The notes under the pieces are model-generated. The model searched no databases. It was not told where the DNA came from and saw only the letters and a list, made by a program, of their open reading frames with translations. Below, in pieces: positions 1-8,862 of a DNA stretch of 64,000 bases. The stretch is from Lujinxingia vulgaris (GTDB lineage: Bacteria; Myxococcota_A; Bradymonadia; Bradymonadales; Bradymonadaceae), in contig NZ_VOSL01000044.1 of the NCBI RefSeq assembly GCF_007997005.1, positions 62,001-126,000 of the forward strand, read 5' to 3'. Within the stretch, counting starts at the first letter, position 1, and the number at the start of each line of letters is the position of its first letter. Made by a program: the position numbers and the translations under genes.

Positions 1-926
1 GGACGCATGGCGCGCATCGCCCGTGCGAGATGACCCAGCTGGCGAGACGCCGTCGCGAACTCTGCCACGGCGAGGGCGTCATCTGTGGCATTTAAAACTG
101 CAGAGACCGCGATAGTGAGGGAGACTCGGCAGAGAAGCTCAGCCTGCTCTGCGGTTTCGCGGTGGTTTGGGTCCGCCTCAAGGTTGTCGAGGGCTGCGTG
201 GCAGCGATCGCGGGCAGAGCGCGCATCGAAATAAGTGATGTGGCGCAGGACGTCATTATTAACGTCAGCCCACAAGGACTCCTCGTAGGCGTTTCCCTCC
301 AAAGCAGTCAAAAATTCTGACGACTCTGCGTCGGCAGGTGGGGCGTCGCTACGGGCCTCACGATAGAGCGCCTGCACGGCGTCACGATACTCCTCGCAGT
401 TGGCGTCACCCGGACAGGCGGCCGTGAGCATACGGTAGAAGATTGAAGCGTCGGCTTTCTGATGGGCGTTGGCCATTGCGTCATCGAAGGGCGCGTAGGT
501 TCCGAGAATTGCGCAGGCGTCCTGATGGTCCTGAGCGCAATAGCTGCGCAGCGACTCCCAGTCTTCAGCGAGAGCGCCGGCGTAGATACAGGCCTGAGGG
601 TCTCCTTGCTCACAGCGCGTATTGAGAAGCGTCTGCCGAGCTTGCGTGCTCAACGCGTCGGGGGAGAGCACCCAGGCGGTCAGGATATCCTCTTCTACTT
701 CTTCTACGCGCTCGTCAGATGGAATCGCCTGGGGTTCCACGCGGTCGTCAGACGGAATCGCCTGGGACGACGTGTTCGCCGTGGACGGAGTATCTGGAGC
801 CGGAGTGGGATGGGAGCATGCACCCAGTGTTGTCAGTAGGAGTGTCGCAAAAGCGATACGATTGGCTGTGCGAATGGAGGGCAGGGTGAGGCGGTTTTCC
901 AAAATCATCATGGCATCTCGAGACAT
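1..926 (-). CDS. Lipoprotein of unknown function, 3' end cut off
   Basis: The reading frame stays open from an ATG at 926 to the window edge, about 308 residues visible with no stop. An alternative ATG pair at 911/908 would put the basic residues right before the hydrophobic stretch. The N-terminus has a signal sequence ending in a lipobox (LGAC), then a Ser/Pro/Asp-rich linker holding an 11-residue in-frame tandem duplication (core AIPSDxRVE; DNA 712-733 and 745-766). The body is Ala/Cys-rich and helical and contains CIYAGALA and DACAILGTYAP, both also found in the neighbour at 1147-2076, so the two are tandem paralogs. The paired Cys and short helices recall Sel1/TPR-like repeats, but I do not recognise a named family. 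Probably anchored in the outer membrane or periplasm. Confidence 0.7.
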   Translation of the reverse strand, partial: MSRDAMMILENRLTLPSIRTANRIAFATLLLTTLGACSHPTPAPDTPSTANTSSQAIPSDDRVEPQAIPSDERVEEVEEDILTAWVLSPDALSTQARQTLLNTRCEQGDPQACIYAGALAEDWESLRSYCAQDHQDACAILGTYAPFDDAMANAHQKADASIFYRMLTAACPGDANCEEYRDAVQALYREARSDAPPADAESSEFLTALEGNAYEESLWADVNNDVLRHITYFDARSARDRCHAALDNLEADPNHRETAEQAELLCRVSLTIAVSAVLNATDDALAVAEFATASRQLGHLARAMRAMR

Positions 927-1146
927 GGGAGCGGGCACATCCGAAGCGCGGATGAGGTCGTGTGGCAGGGATCCTTATCTTATGGCGAGCGGTGCCTCCG
1001 TGACCACCCCGGAGGCTCGCGCTCTCCCAGAGTACCCCGACGCCATCTCGGGTGGGTGTTTTTTGATAAGGCATCGCCTCGACCCCACCTCGGGTGGGGG
1101 GGCACGTTCAGGCGACAAGTCGTCGGGCCACATGTTCGGATCGTGT
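927..1146. other. Intergenic spacer between tandem lipoproteins
   Basis: The spacer separates the two minus-strand paralogs. It contains a perfect 7-bp hairpin (CCCCACC-TCG-GGTGGGG, 1083-1099) and a related half-copy near 1061-1072. Neither is followed by a T-run on the minus strand, so a terminator is possible but not convincing. I saw no small reading frame with a ribosome binding site. Confidence 0.4.
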
Positions 1147-2076
1147 TCAGCGAACAAAATCCTCGATCAACGCCCAGTGCCCGCACCTACACGCCTTCAT
1201 GACCTCTGCTGCGCGTGCGTAGGCCTCGTCGGAGTTTTCATAGTACTGCGCGACCCGCTCATCGGCGTCGGCCGCTTCACCGGAGGCGCGGGCGGCGTTG
1301 GCGGGCAGCATCGCGTCGATGGCCCTGGCGAGGCGTCCGTAGATGCGAGAGGTCTCGGCCAGGGCAGCCACCGTAAACGCATCGTCCTCAACCATGACGG
1401 AGGTGGCGTTCATGGCGTCGAGCGCGTAGCCGCAGAGGTTTCCGGCCATCGCAGCAGCGTCCTGATTGCCGGGCTCGACTTCGAGCCGGTCGAGCGCCGC
1501 CTGGCAGCGGCCGAGGAGGGCGCGATGTCCAAAAAAGTTCATCTGACGGCGAATCAACGGGTCGTCGGTGTGAACCGTGGCGTCGTAGAGCGCTTGCCGA
1601 ACGTCAGTGTCCAACTCCCCCGGCGCATCGGCGGGTCTGGCCAGCGTCAACGTGCGATAAAGGATATGCGCCGCGGCGGCCTCATGGGCGTCGGCCATCG
1701 TCGCGTCGTAGGGGGCGTAGGTGCCCAGGATGGCGCACGCATCGTGGGCGCCCATCGCGCAGTAGCTGCGCAGCGACTCCCAGTGTTCAGCGAGCGCACC
1801 GGCGTAGATGCAGGATGTGACCTCGCCATCCTGACAGCGCGCCTCAAGCAGGCCCTGGCGCGTCGGGTCGCTCAGCACATCCGGTGAGAGCACCCACGGT
1901 GAGAGCAGGGCGTCTTCCACGCGCTCCTCGGCGGACTCTGACTCGGCCGCGGCGTCTCCGGCAGGAGGGGGCGCCGGGTGGGCGCATGCGCCGAGCATGG
2001 CGAGCAGCCACGGCGTCATGGCGAGGCACGCCATCGTGCGGGATAAGGCGTGGGGCAGGCGTCTGGGTTTCATCAT
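1147..2076 (-). CDS. Lipoprotein of unknown function, paralog of its downstream neighbour
   Basis: About 309 residues from the Met-Met-Lys-Pro-Arg-Arg start at 2076. This start puts the basic n-region right before the hydrophobic core and the lipobox (LGAC). Upstream in-frame ATGs at 2103, 2094 and 2085 exist inside a 9-bp repeat but would add a hydrophobic tail before the Arg residues. The mature part starts with an Ala/Glu-rich linker, then a helical Ala-rich domain with several Cys. It shares CIYAGALAE, WESLRSYCA and DACAILGTYAP with the partial gene at 1-926. Function is unknown. A long N-terminal extension up to 2298 is possible but has no signal-sequence logic. Confidence 0.72.
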   Translation of the reverse strand: MMKPRRLPHALSRTMACLAMTPWLLAMLGACAHPAPPPAGDAAAESESAEERVEDALLSPWVLSPDVLSDPTRQGLLEARCQDGEVTSCIYAGALAEHWESLRSYCAMGAHDACAILGTYAPYDATMADAHEAAAAHILYRTLTLARPADAPGELDTDVRQALYDATVHTDDPLIRRQMNFFGHRALLGRCQAALDRLEVEPGNQDAAAMAGNLCGYALDAMNATSVMVEDDAFTVAALAETSRIYGRLARAIDAMLPANAARASGEAADADERVAQYYENSDEAYARAAEVMKACRCGHWALIEDFVR

Positions 2077-2108
2077 CACAATCATCACAATCATCAAAAT
2101 CATCAAAA
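2071..2108. repeat. 9-bp microsatellite-like repeat over a start region
   Basis: On the minus strand this reads as repeated ATGATTNTG units followed by ATGATG, giving five in-frame ATG codons at the head of the 1147-2076 gene. Because the period is a multiple of three, a change in copy number would change the N-terminal length or the choice of start but not the frame. Confidence 0.6.
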
Positions 2109-2265
2109 ACTCTCGAGAGTCGGGCGTCGGTCCAGGGGTCACCCCTGAGATGTCGGGTGTCAGGAGGGGGCATCGTAGACCTCGATGGAGCATTGGCACC
2201 AGCAATGCCCGAAACGTCCGCGCGTCGACAGTCCCTGTGTTCCGACACCCAGCCACACCGCCGGA

Positions 2266-2295
2266 TTGACACCCGAGGCCCGCTGCCAGTACAAC
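2266..2295 (+). promoter_or_regulatory. Sigma70-like promoter of the opp operon
   Basis: A perfect -35 box TTGACA (2266-2271) is followed after 18 bp by TACAAC (2290-2295, 4 of 6 to consensus). Transcription would start near 2302, leaving a leader of about 50 nt before oppA. The spacer is the divergent region between a minus-strand lipoprotein and oppA, where a promoter is expected. Confidence 0.55.
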
Positions 2296-2354
2296 CAAGC
2301 CCGCTTAACTGAGAGAAAATTCAGTCAAATCGCAACGGCGCCGAGGTTGAGACG

Positions 2355-4076
2355 ATGGTGATGATTTCCGCAAAGACGATGGGCAAGCGCGCGCTGGCAG
2401 GCGCGCTGGTGGGGGCGATGGCGCTGAGCGTGTGGGGCTGCGACAAGAAGCAGCCCGCCGCCGGCGGTCAGGGAGAGGCCAGAGGCGGCCAGGCCGAGTT
2501 CGTGGCCGGCTCCGAGGCCGACATGTTCACCTTCGCGGTGGCTGCCGACCCCCAGACCCTCGATCCCGGGCGGATGAGCGGCGCGCCGGAGGGGCGCATC
2601 GCCTTCAATCTCTTTGAGGGCCTGATGATGCCCGGCCCGACCACCGAAGATCTCGACGACGCCAGCGAGCTCGTCGTGCCGGGTGTGGCGGAGTCCTTTG
2701 AACTGAGCGAAGACGGCCGCACCTACACCTTTAAGCTGCGCGACGACGCCAAATGGTCCAACGGCAAGGCCGTGACCGCCAGTGATTTTGAGCGCTCCTG
2801 GCGCCGGGTGCTCACCCCCGACTTCCCCAGCGATTACCAGAGCTTTATGTGGGTGATTCAGAACGCCGAGGCCTTCTCGAAGGGCGAGGTGACGGAATGG
2901 AGCGAGGTCGGCGTCAAGGTGATTGACGACCGTACCCTGGAGGTGACGCTCACCCAGCCCACCCCCTACTTCCCGGAGCTCGTGGCCTTCTACACCTTCT
3001 TCCCGGTCCCCATGGATCTCGTCGAAGAAAAAGGCAACGACTGGACTCGCCCCGAGAACATCATCACCAACGGCCCCTACGAGCTGGAGAGCTACCGCGA
3101 GCAGCAGGATCTCTTGCTCAAGAAGAGCGAGAACTACTGGGATAAGGCCAACGTGGCGCTCGATCAGGCGCGCATCCGCATCATCCAGGACACCAACGCC
3201 GCGGTGAACGCGTATCGTACCGGCGAGCTGCACTGGAGTGGGACGAGCCTTCCGGTGGCGCAGATCACGGGGCTTCTGACCCACCCGGACTACATGCAGG
3301 AGCCGATGCTGGGCACCTACTACTACCGCATCAACGTCACCGACGAGGAGAGCCCGCTGACCGACAACCGCGTGCGCCAGGCGCTGGCGATGTCGGTGGA
3401 CAGCCGCTCGCTGGTCGAAGACACGATGAACAACCTCTTCACCGTGGCCAACCACTTCGTGCCCCAGGGCCTGCCCGGCTACGAGTCGCCTGGCGAGGGC
3501 ATCACCTATGACGTGGCCCGGGCCAAAGAGCTGCTGGCGGAGGCGGGTTACCCCGATGGGGAGGGCTTCCCGCGCATTCAGCTTCTCTACAACGTCGATG
3601 AGAACCACAAGCTGATTGCCGAAGCCGTGCAGTCGATGTGGAAGCGCAACCTGGGCATCGACATTCAGCTCGTGAACAAGGAGTGGCGCACCTACCTGCA
3701 GGACGTCTCCTCGATGAACTACGAGATCGCCCGCGCCGGCTGGATCGGCGACTACAACGACCCGATGACCTTTCTGGACATGTGGGAGACGGGCAACGGC
3801 AACAACAACACCGGCTGGAGCGACGAGGAGTACGACGCGCTGCTTAACCAGGCCCGTGCCGAGCGCGATCCGGCGCAGCGCATGAAACTTCTGGCCCAGG
3901 CCGAGGCGATTGTGCTGGAGCGCGGCCCGGTGATTCCGGTCTACTACTACACCAACAACGTGCTGGTTTCGCGCTTTCTCGAAGGCTTTGAGCCTCATAA
4001 CCGCGACATCCACCTCCTCAAATACATGAGCCTGCCCGAGGCCCCGGCGGCCGAAGGCACGGAAGCCTCCGAGTAA
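2355..4076 (+). CDS. oppA: Peptide ABC transporter substrate-binding lipoprotein (OppA family)
   Basis: 573 residues, normal for the SBP_bac_5/OppA family. The signal peptide ends in a lipobox (SVWGC, Cys about 29), so the protein is lipid-anchored, then a Gly-rich linker leads into the binding fold. Family features visible are DPQTLDPGRMSG near the N-terminus, NLFEGL, the conserved YTFKLRDDAKWSNG followed by TASDFERSWRR, and NGPYELESY. It should capture oligopeptides and deliver them to the permeases encoded just downstream. GAGG lies 8 nt before the ATG; the internal ATGs at residues 3 and 9 are also possible. The gene is followed by two strong hairpins rather than running straight into oppB, which may raise OppA over the permeases. 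Confidence 0.93.
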   Translation: MVMISAKTMGKRALAGALVGAMALSVWGCDKKQPAAGGQGEARGGQAEFVAGSEADMFTFAVAADPQTLDPGRMSGAPEGRIAFNLFEGLMMPGPTTEDLDDASELVVPGVAESFELSEDGRTYTFKLRDDAKWSNGKAVTASDFERSWRRVLTPDFPSDYQSFMWVIQNAEAFSKGEVTEWSEVGVKVIDDRTLEVTLTQPTPYFPELVAFYTFFPVPMDLVEEKGNDWTRPENIITNGPYELESYREQQDLLLKKSENYWDKANVALDQARIRIIQDTNAAVNAYRTGELHWSGTSLPVAQITGLLTHPDYMQEPMLGTYYYRINVTDEESPLTDNRVRQALAMSVDSRSLVEDTMNNLFTVANHFVPQGLPGYESPGEGITYDVARAKELLAEAGYPDGEGFPRIQLLYNVDENHKLIAEAVQSMWKRNLGIDIQLVNKEWRTYLQDVSSMNYEIARAGWIGDYNDPMTFLDMWETGNGNNNTGWSDEEYDALLNQARAERDPAQRMKLLAQAEAIVLERGPVIPVYYYTNNVLVSRFLEGFEPHNRDIHLLKYMSLPEAPAAEGTEASE

Positions 4077-4083
4077 CCCGTCC

Positions 4084-4106
4084 GAAGGGGCGCGTTGCGC
4101 CCCTTC
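4084..4106 (+). promoter_or_regulatory. Hairpin between oppA and oppB (first)
   Basis: A 10-bp perfect stem (GAAGGGGCGC paired with GCGCCCCTTC) with a 3-nt GTT loop starts 7 nt after the oppA stop. There is no T-run, so it is more likely an mRNA 3'-end stabiliser or attenuator than a full terminator. Confidence 0.6.
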
Positions 4107-4127
4107 CACGACGCGGCCCGCTTTTAT

Positions 4128-4156
4128 GAGCGCCCGACCGGCCTGGTCGGGCGCTC
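4128..4156 (+). promoter_or_regulatory. Hairpin between oppA and oppB (second)
   Basis: A perfect 12-bp GC-rich stem (GAGCGCCCGACC and its complement) with a 5-nt loop GGCCT, about 29 nt before the oppB start. No T-run follows. Together with the hairpin at 4084-4106 it makes a double stem-loop barrier of the kind known to raise binding-protein expression over permeases in ABC-importer operons. Confidence 0.65.
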
Positions 4157-4184
4157 CCCCCTCAGGACGAACGCGGAGAGTGCA

Positions 4185-5207
4185 GTGACCCGCTTTATCA
4201 TCCGGCGCCTCCTCAGCTCGGTGGTGGTGATTCTGATCATCATCACCCTCTCGCTGTGGATTACCCGCCAGGCCCCCAGTAACCCCTGTCTGCAGGAGCG
4301 CGAGGCCAACGCCTGCGCCTGCATCAAAGAGCACGCGCTCGATCGCCCGATCTTTCCGGTGCATAACCCCCCGCCGCTCACCCCTCTGGAGGGCTGCCAG
4401 TACTGGGAGTCGTCCGGAAGCCTGGTGCTCGGCCCGATTGAGGTCTTGCCCCTCTCGGAGTGGAGCGAGACGCAGTACGTGATCTACGTGGCCACGCTGC
4501 TCCAGGGCAGCCTGGGCGGCTCGATGGTCACCGACCGCACGGTGCTTGAGACCCTGGGCGCGGCGCTCCCCTACACGATTCAGCTGGGTATTCAGGCGCT
4601 CTTGATCGCGCTGCTCATCGGGGTGCCGGCCGGGTTGATTGCCGGGTTGCGGCAGAACACGCTGCCGGATTACGGGGTGATGACCGTGGCGATGGTCGGG
4701 GTGAGCATCCCGAACTTTGTGCTGGGGCCGCTTCTGATCATGCTCTTCTCACTCAAGCTCGGCTGGTTCACGGCGGTGGGCTGGGAGAGCTGGTCGGACA
4801 GCGTGTTGCCCTCGATCACGCTCGGCCTCTTTTACGCGGCCTACATCGCGCGCCTGACCCGCGGGGGCATGCTGGAGGTGATCCGCAAGGATTATATTCG
4901 CACCGCGCGGGCCAAGGGGCTGACCGAGCAGATCGTGGTCTTGCGCCACGCGCTCAAAGGCGCGCTGTTACCGGTGGTCAGCTACCTGGGACCGGCCTTT
5001 GCGGCACTTCTGACGGGTTCGGTGGTGGTCGAGGAGATCTTCAACCTTCCCGGCGTGGGTACCCACTTTGTGCGCTCGGCGCTCAACCGGGACTACAACC
5101 TGGTGCTGGGTACGATCATCCTCTACTCCTCGCTGCTGGTGGTTTTGAACCTGGTCGTCGACATCCTCTACACGGTGCTCGACCCGCGGGTCAGCTACGA
5201 CGACTGA
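4185..5207 (+). CDS. oppB: Peptide ABC transporter permease (OppB family)
   Basis: 340 residues from a GTG at 4185, with GGAG at 4175-4178 upstream; an upstream TTG at 4095 lies inside a hairpin and is unlikely. TM1 is at about residues 11-28. The BPD_transp_1 core follows, with the EAA-type loop (YIRTARAKGL) and the family C-terminus (VVVEEIFNLPGVG, DILYTVLDPR). The loop after TM1 differs from typical OppB: it carries four Cys at about 35, 44, 46 and 71 and is Pro-rich. It should pair with OppC in the inner membrane; the stop is 10 nt before oppC. Confidence 0.93.
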   Translation: MTRFIIRRLLSSVVVILIIITLSLWITRQAPSNPCLQEREANACACIKEHALDRPIFPVHNPPPLTPLEGCQYWESSGSLVLGPIEVLPLSEWSETQYVIYVATLLQGSLGGSMVTDRTVLETLGAALPYTIQLGIQALLIALLIGVPAGLIAGLRQNTLPDYGVMTVAMVGVSIPNFVLGPLLIMLFSLKLGWFTAVGWESWSDSVLPSITLGLFYAAYIARLTRGGMLEVIRKDYIRTARAKGLTEQIVVLRHALKGALLPVVSYLGPAFAALLTGSVVVEEIFNLPGVGTHFVRSALNRDYNLVLGTIILYSSLLVVLNLVVDILYTVLDPRVSYDD

Positions 5208-5217
5208 GAGAGCAATT

Positions 5218-6618
5218 ATGACGGCAAATCTTCCCCCCACAGGCAGCGACGGCGATGTGCGTCCTGCCTCCGCAGCCCCCGAGCCAACCCCTCCGAAGGA
5301 CGAGTTGGTCGAGGGCACCAGCCTCTGGAAAGACGCCTTTCGCCGGCTCAAGAAGAACCGCGCGGCGATGGGCGGGCTGATCATCGTGGCGATCATGGCG
5401 AGCTTCGCCATCTTCTACCCCCTCTTTGTCAAGTACGGCACACGCTTTACCCAGGAGGAGCAGCACAGCTACGTGGTGCCGCGCCCCCCGGGCTCCTACA
5501 GCGTGCCCTCGACCCACTACGGGCGGCTGAGCAAAGAGGTCTGGTCCTTTGAGAAGATCGACGCCAACGGCGACGGCCGGGTCAACGCCGACGAGATCGA
5601 GCTGGCGTACAAGACCTGGGAGTTTGAGCGCATCGACCGCGACGGCGACGGGGCGCTCAACTACGACGAATATGCCGCGGCTCCCTTCTCGATGCCCTCG
5701 CCGACCGAGTTCATCCCGGCGTGCCGACAGTGGTCCTCGATCAAGCGCAATATGGCGCCGATCGACCACCCGGACATCTTCGCCTGCGACGCCGACGAGG
5801 CGGGCCTTTTGCACTTTGAAGACGCCGGCCGTCTGGTCGACATCGTCAGCCGCGGGGAGGCCCGCGACATCCTGGCGCGCATGGACACCGAAGGGCAGGG
5901 CTATATTACCCCCGAGCAGTTCGAGGGCCTTCCTCGGCCGCAGCGCAACTGGCTGGGCACCGACCAGCTCGGCCGCGACCTGCTTAGCCGCATGCTCTTC
6001 GGGGCGCGCATCTCGCTTGCGGTGGGGCTTCTGGCGACCTTCGTCTCCTTTGTGATCGGCGTGAGCTACGGGGCGACCGCGGGCTTTGTCGGCGGCAAAG
6101 TCGACAACCTGATGATGCGCGTCGTCGACATCATGTACGGGCTGCCCTTTATGTTCCTGGTCATCCTCTTGATGGTCGTCTTTGGCCAGAACATCTTTCT
6201 GCTCTTCATCGCGCTGGGCGCGGTGCAGTGGCTGACGATGGCGCGGATTGTGCGCGGGCAGGTCATCAGCCTCAAAGGTCAGGAGTTTGTGGAGGCCGCC
6301 CAGACCATCGGCGTCTCCAAATTCAACATCATCTTCCGCCACCTGATCCCCAACGCGCTGGGCCCCATCATCGTGTACGCCACGCTGACGGTGCCGGCGG
6401 TCATGCTGGAAGAGGCCTTCCTCTCCTTCCTGGGGCTGGGCGTGCAGGCGCCGATGACCTCCTGGGGCGCGTTGGCCAGCGAAGGGCGTCAGCTGATGGA
6501 GACGGCCCCCTGGCTGATCATTTACCCGGGGGCGGCGCTGGCGATCACCCTCTTGAGCTTGAACTTCGTAGGGGACGGGCTGCGTGACGCGCTCGACCCG
6601 CAGTTGCGTAAGGACTGA
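5218..6618 (+). CDS. oppC: Peptide ABC transporter permease (OppC family) with inserted EF-hand region
   Basis: 466 residues, about 150 longer than typical OppC. A Pro-rich cytoplasmic N-terminus is followed by TM1 (about 51-70), then an inserted soluble segment (about 71-242), then the family signature WLGTDQLGRDLLSR and the BPD_transp_1 core with its EAA loop (GQEFVEAAQTIGVSKFNIIFRHLIPN). The insert contains two canonical EF-hand loops, DANGDGRVNADE (115-126) and DRDGDGALNYDE (140-151), and two degenerate ones starting at Asp191 and Asp223. Cys169 and Cys190 lie in the same loop, which by OppC topology faces the periplasm. Calcium binding is inferred from the loops; a gating or structural role is speculation. 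The ATG at 5218 follows a GAGAG-like site. Confidence 0.93.
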   Translation: MTANLPPTGSDGDVRPASAAPEPTPPKDELVEGTSLWKDAFRRLKKNRAAMGGLIIVAIMASFAIFYPLFVKYGTRFTQEEQHSYVVPRPPGSYSVPSTHYGRLSKEVWSFEKIDANGDGRVNADEIELAYKTWEFERIDRDGDGALNYDEYAAAPFSMPSPTEFIPACRQWSSIKRNMAPIDHPDIFACDADEAGLLHFEDAGRLVDIVSRGEARDILARMDTEGQGYITPEQFEGLPRPQRNWLGTDQLGRDLLSRMLFGARISLAVGLLATFVSFVIGVSYGATAGFVGGKVDNLMMRVVDIMYGLPFMFLVILLMVVFGQNIFLLFIALGAVQWLTMARIVRGQVISLKGQEFVEAAQTIGVSKFNIIFRHLIPNALGPIIVYATLTVPAVMLEEAFLSFLGLGVQAPMTSWGALASEGRQLMETAPWLIIYPGAALAITLLSLNFVGDGLRDALDPQLRKD

Positions 6619-6619
6619 C

Positions 6620-7749
<1,130 letters not shown>

Positions 7750-7750
<1 letters not shown>

Positions 7751-8862
7751 TGGCAGAGACGCTCTTAACGATCGAAAATCTCAAGATGCACTTTCCGGTC
7801 TACCGCGGCGCGCTGGTGCGCCGGGAGGTCAACCGGGTGCGTGCCGTCGACGGGCTCAGCTTCGATATCTATGAAGGCGAGACCCTGGGGTTGGTCGGGG
7901 AGTCGGGGTGCGGGAAGTCGACGACGGGTCGCTCCATCATCCAGCTCTACCGGCCCACCGAGGGCAAGGTCGTCTTTGACGGCAAGAACCTCTGCGATCT
8001 GCCGGAGAACGAGCTGCACCCGCTGCGCCGCGACCTGCAGATGATCTTCCAGGACCCCTACGGCTCCTTGAACCCGCGGATGACCGTGGGCGATATCATC
8101 GCCGAGCCGCTCAAGGTCCATAAGCTCGCCAGCGGCAAGGCGGCGCGAGAGCGGGTCCAGGAGCTGATGGAGATCGTCGGGCTCGACCCGCGCTTTATCC
8201 GCCGCTACCCCCATGAGTTCTCCGGCGGGCAGCGCCAGCGCATCGGGATTGCGCGCGCGCTGGCCTGTGAGCCGCGCTTTATCGTGTGCGACGAGCCCAT
8301 CAGCGCGCTCGATGTCTCGATTCAGGCGCAGATCATGAACCTGATGGAGGATCTGCAAAACGAGTTCAACCTGACCTACCTCTTCATCGCTCACGATCTG
8401 GCGGCGGTGCGGCACATCTCCGACCGGATCGCGGTGATGTATCTGGGCAAGATGGCGGAGCTGGCCGACGGGCGGCAGATCTACGACAACCCGCTTCACC
8501 CCTACACCGAGGCGTTGATTTCGGCGGTGCCCATCCCCGACCCGGAGGTGGAAAAGACCCGCCAGCGCATCGTGCTTGAGGGTGATGTACCCAGCCCGCT
8601 GAATCCGCCCTCGGGCTGTGTGTTCCACACGCGCTGCCCCTACGCCTGGGAGCGCTGTGCGATGGAGGTGCCCCGCTTTGAGCAGGCCGAGCCGGGCCAC
8701 TATGTGGCCTGCCACCTGATCGACGAGCCGATGCGGCGCGAGCGCGTCAAAGGGGCCAAAGCCGGCGCGACCTCCGAGAAGGCTGCCAGCCCCGCGACCC
8801 CGTCCTCATCGCCGGCCTCGCCGCCCCCCGATGCCGAGCGCAGCGAGGAGGTCTCGGCATGA
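7750..8862 (+). CDS. oppF: Peptide ABC transporter ATPase (OppF family)
   Basis: 370 residues. Walker A is GESGCGKST, the Q-loop is [13 protein letters not shown], the signature is [15 protein letters not shown] and Walker B is [12 protein letters not shown]. The oligo_HPY C-terminus again has the Cys pattern ([12 protein letters not shown]). A Ser/Pro/Ala-rich tail of about 40 residues, not usual for OppF, ends the protein. It is the partner ATPase of OppD. The stop overlaps the start of the TPR lipoprotein (ATGA), implying coupled translation. Confidence 0.94.

Noticed and set aside
622-1887. Plus-strand frame of about 420 codons over the two first lipoproteins
   Set aside because: It runs antisense through two paralogous genes that each have a signal peptide, lipobox and matching conserved blocks, and it has no supporting motif.
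2071-2108. Phase-variation switch at the 9-bp repeat
   Set aside because: The period is a multiple of three, so copy-number change cannot switch the frame on or off; only the N-terminal length could change.
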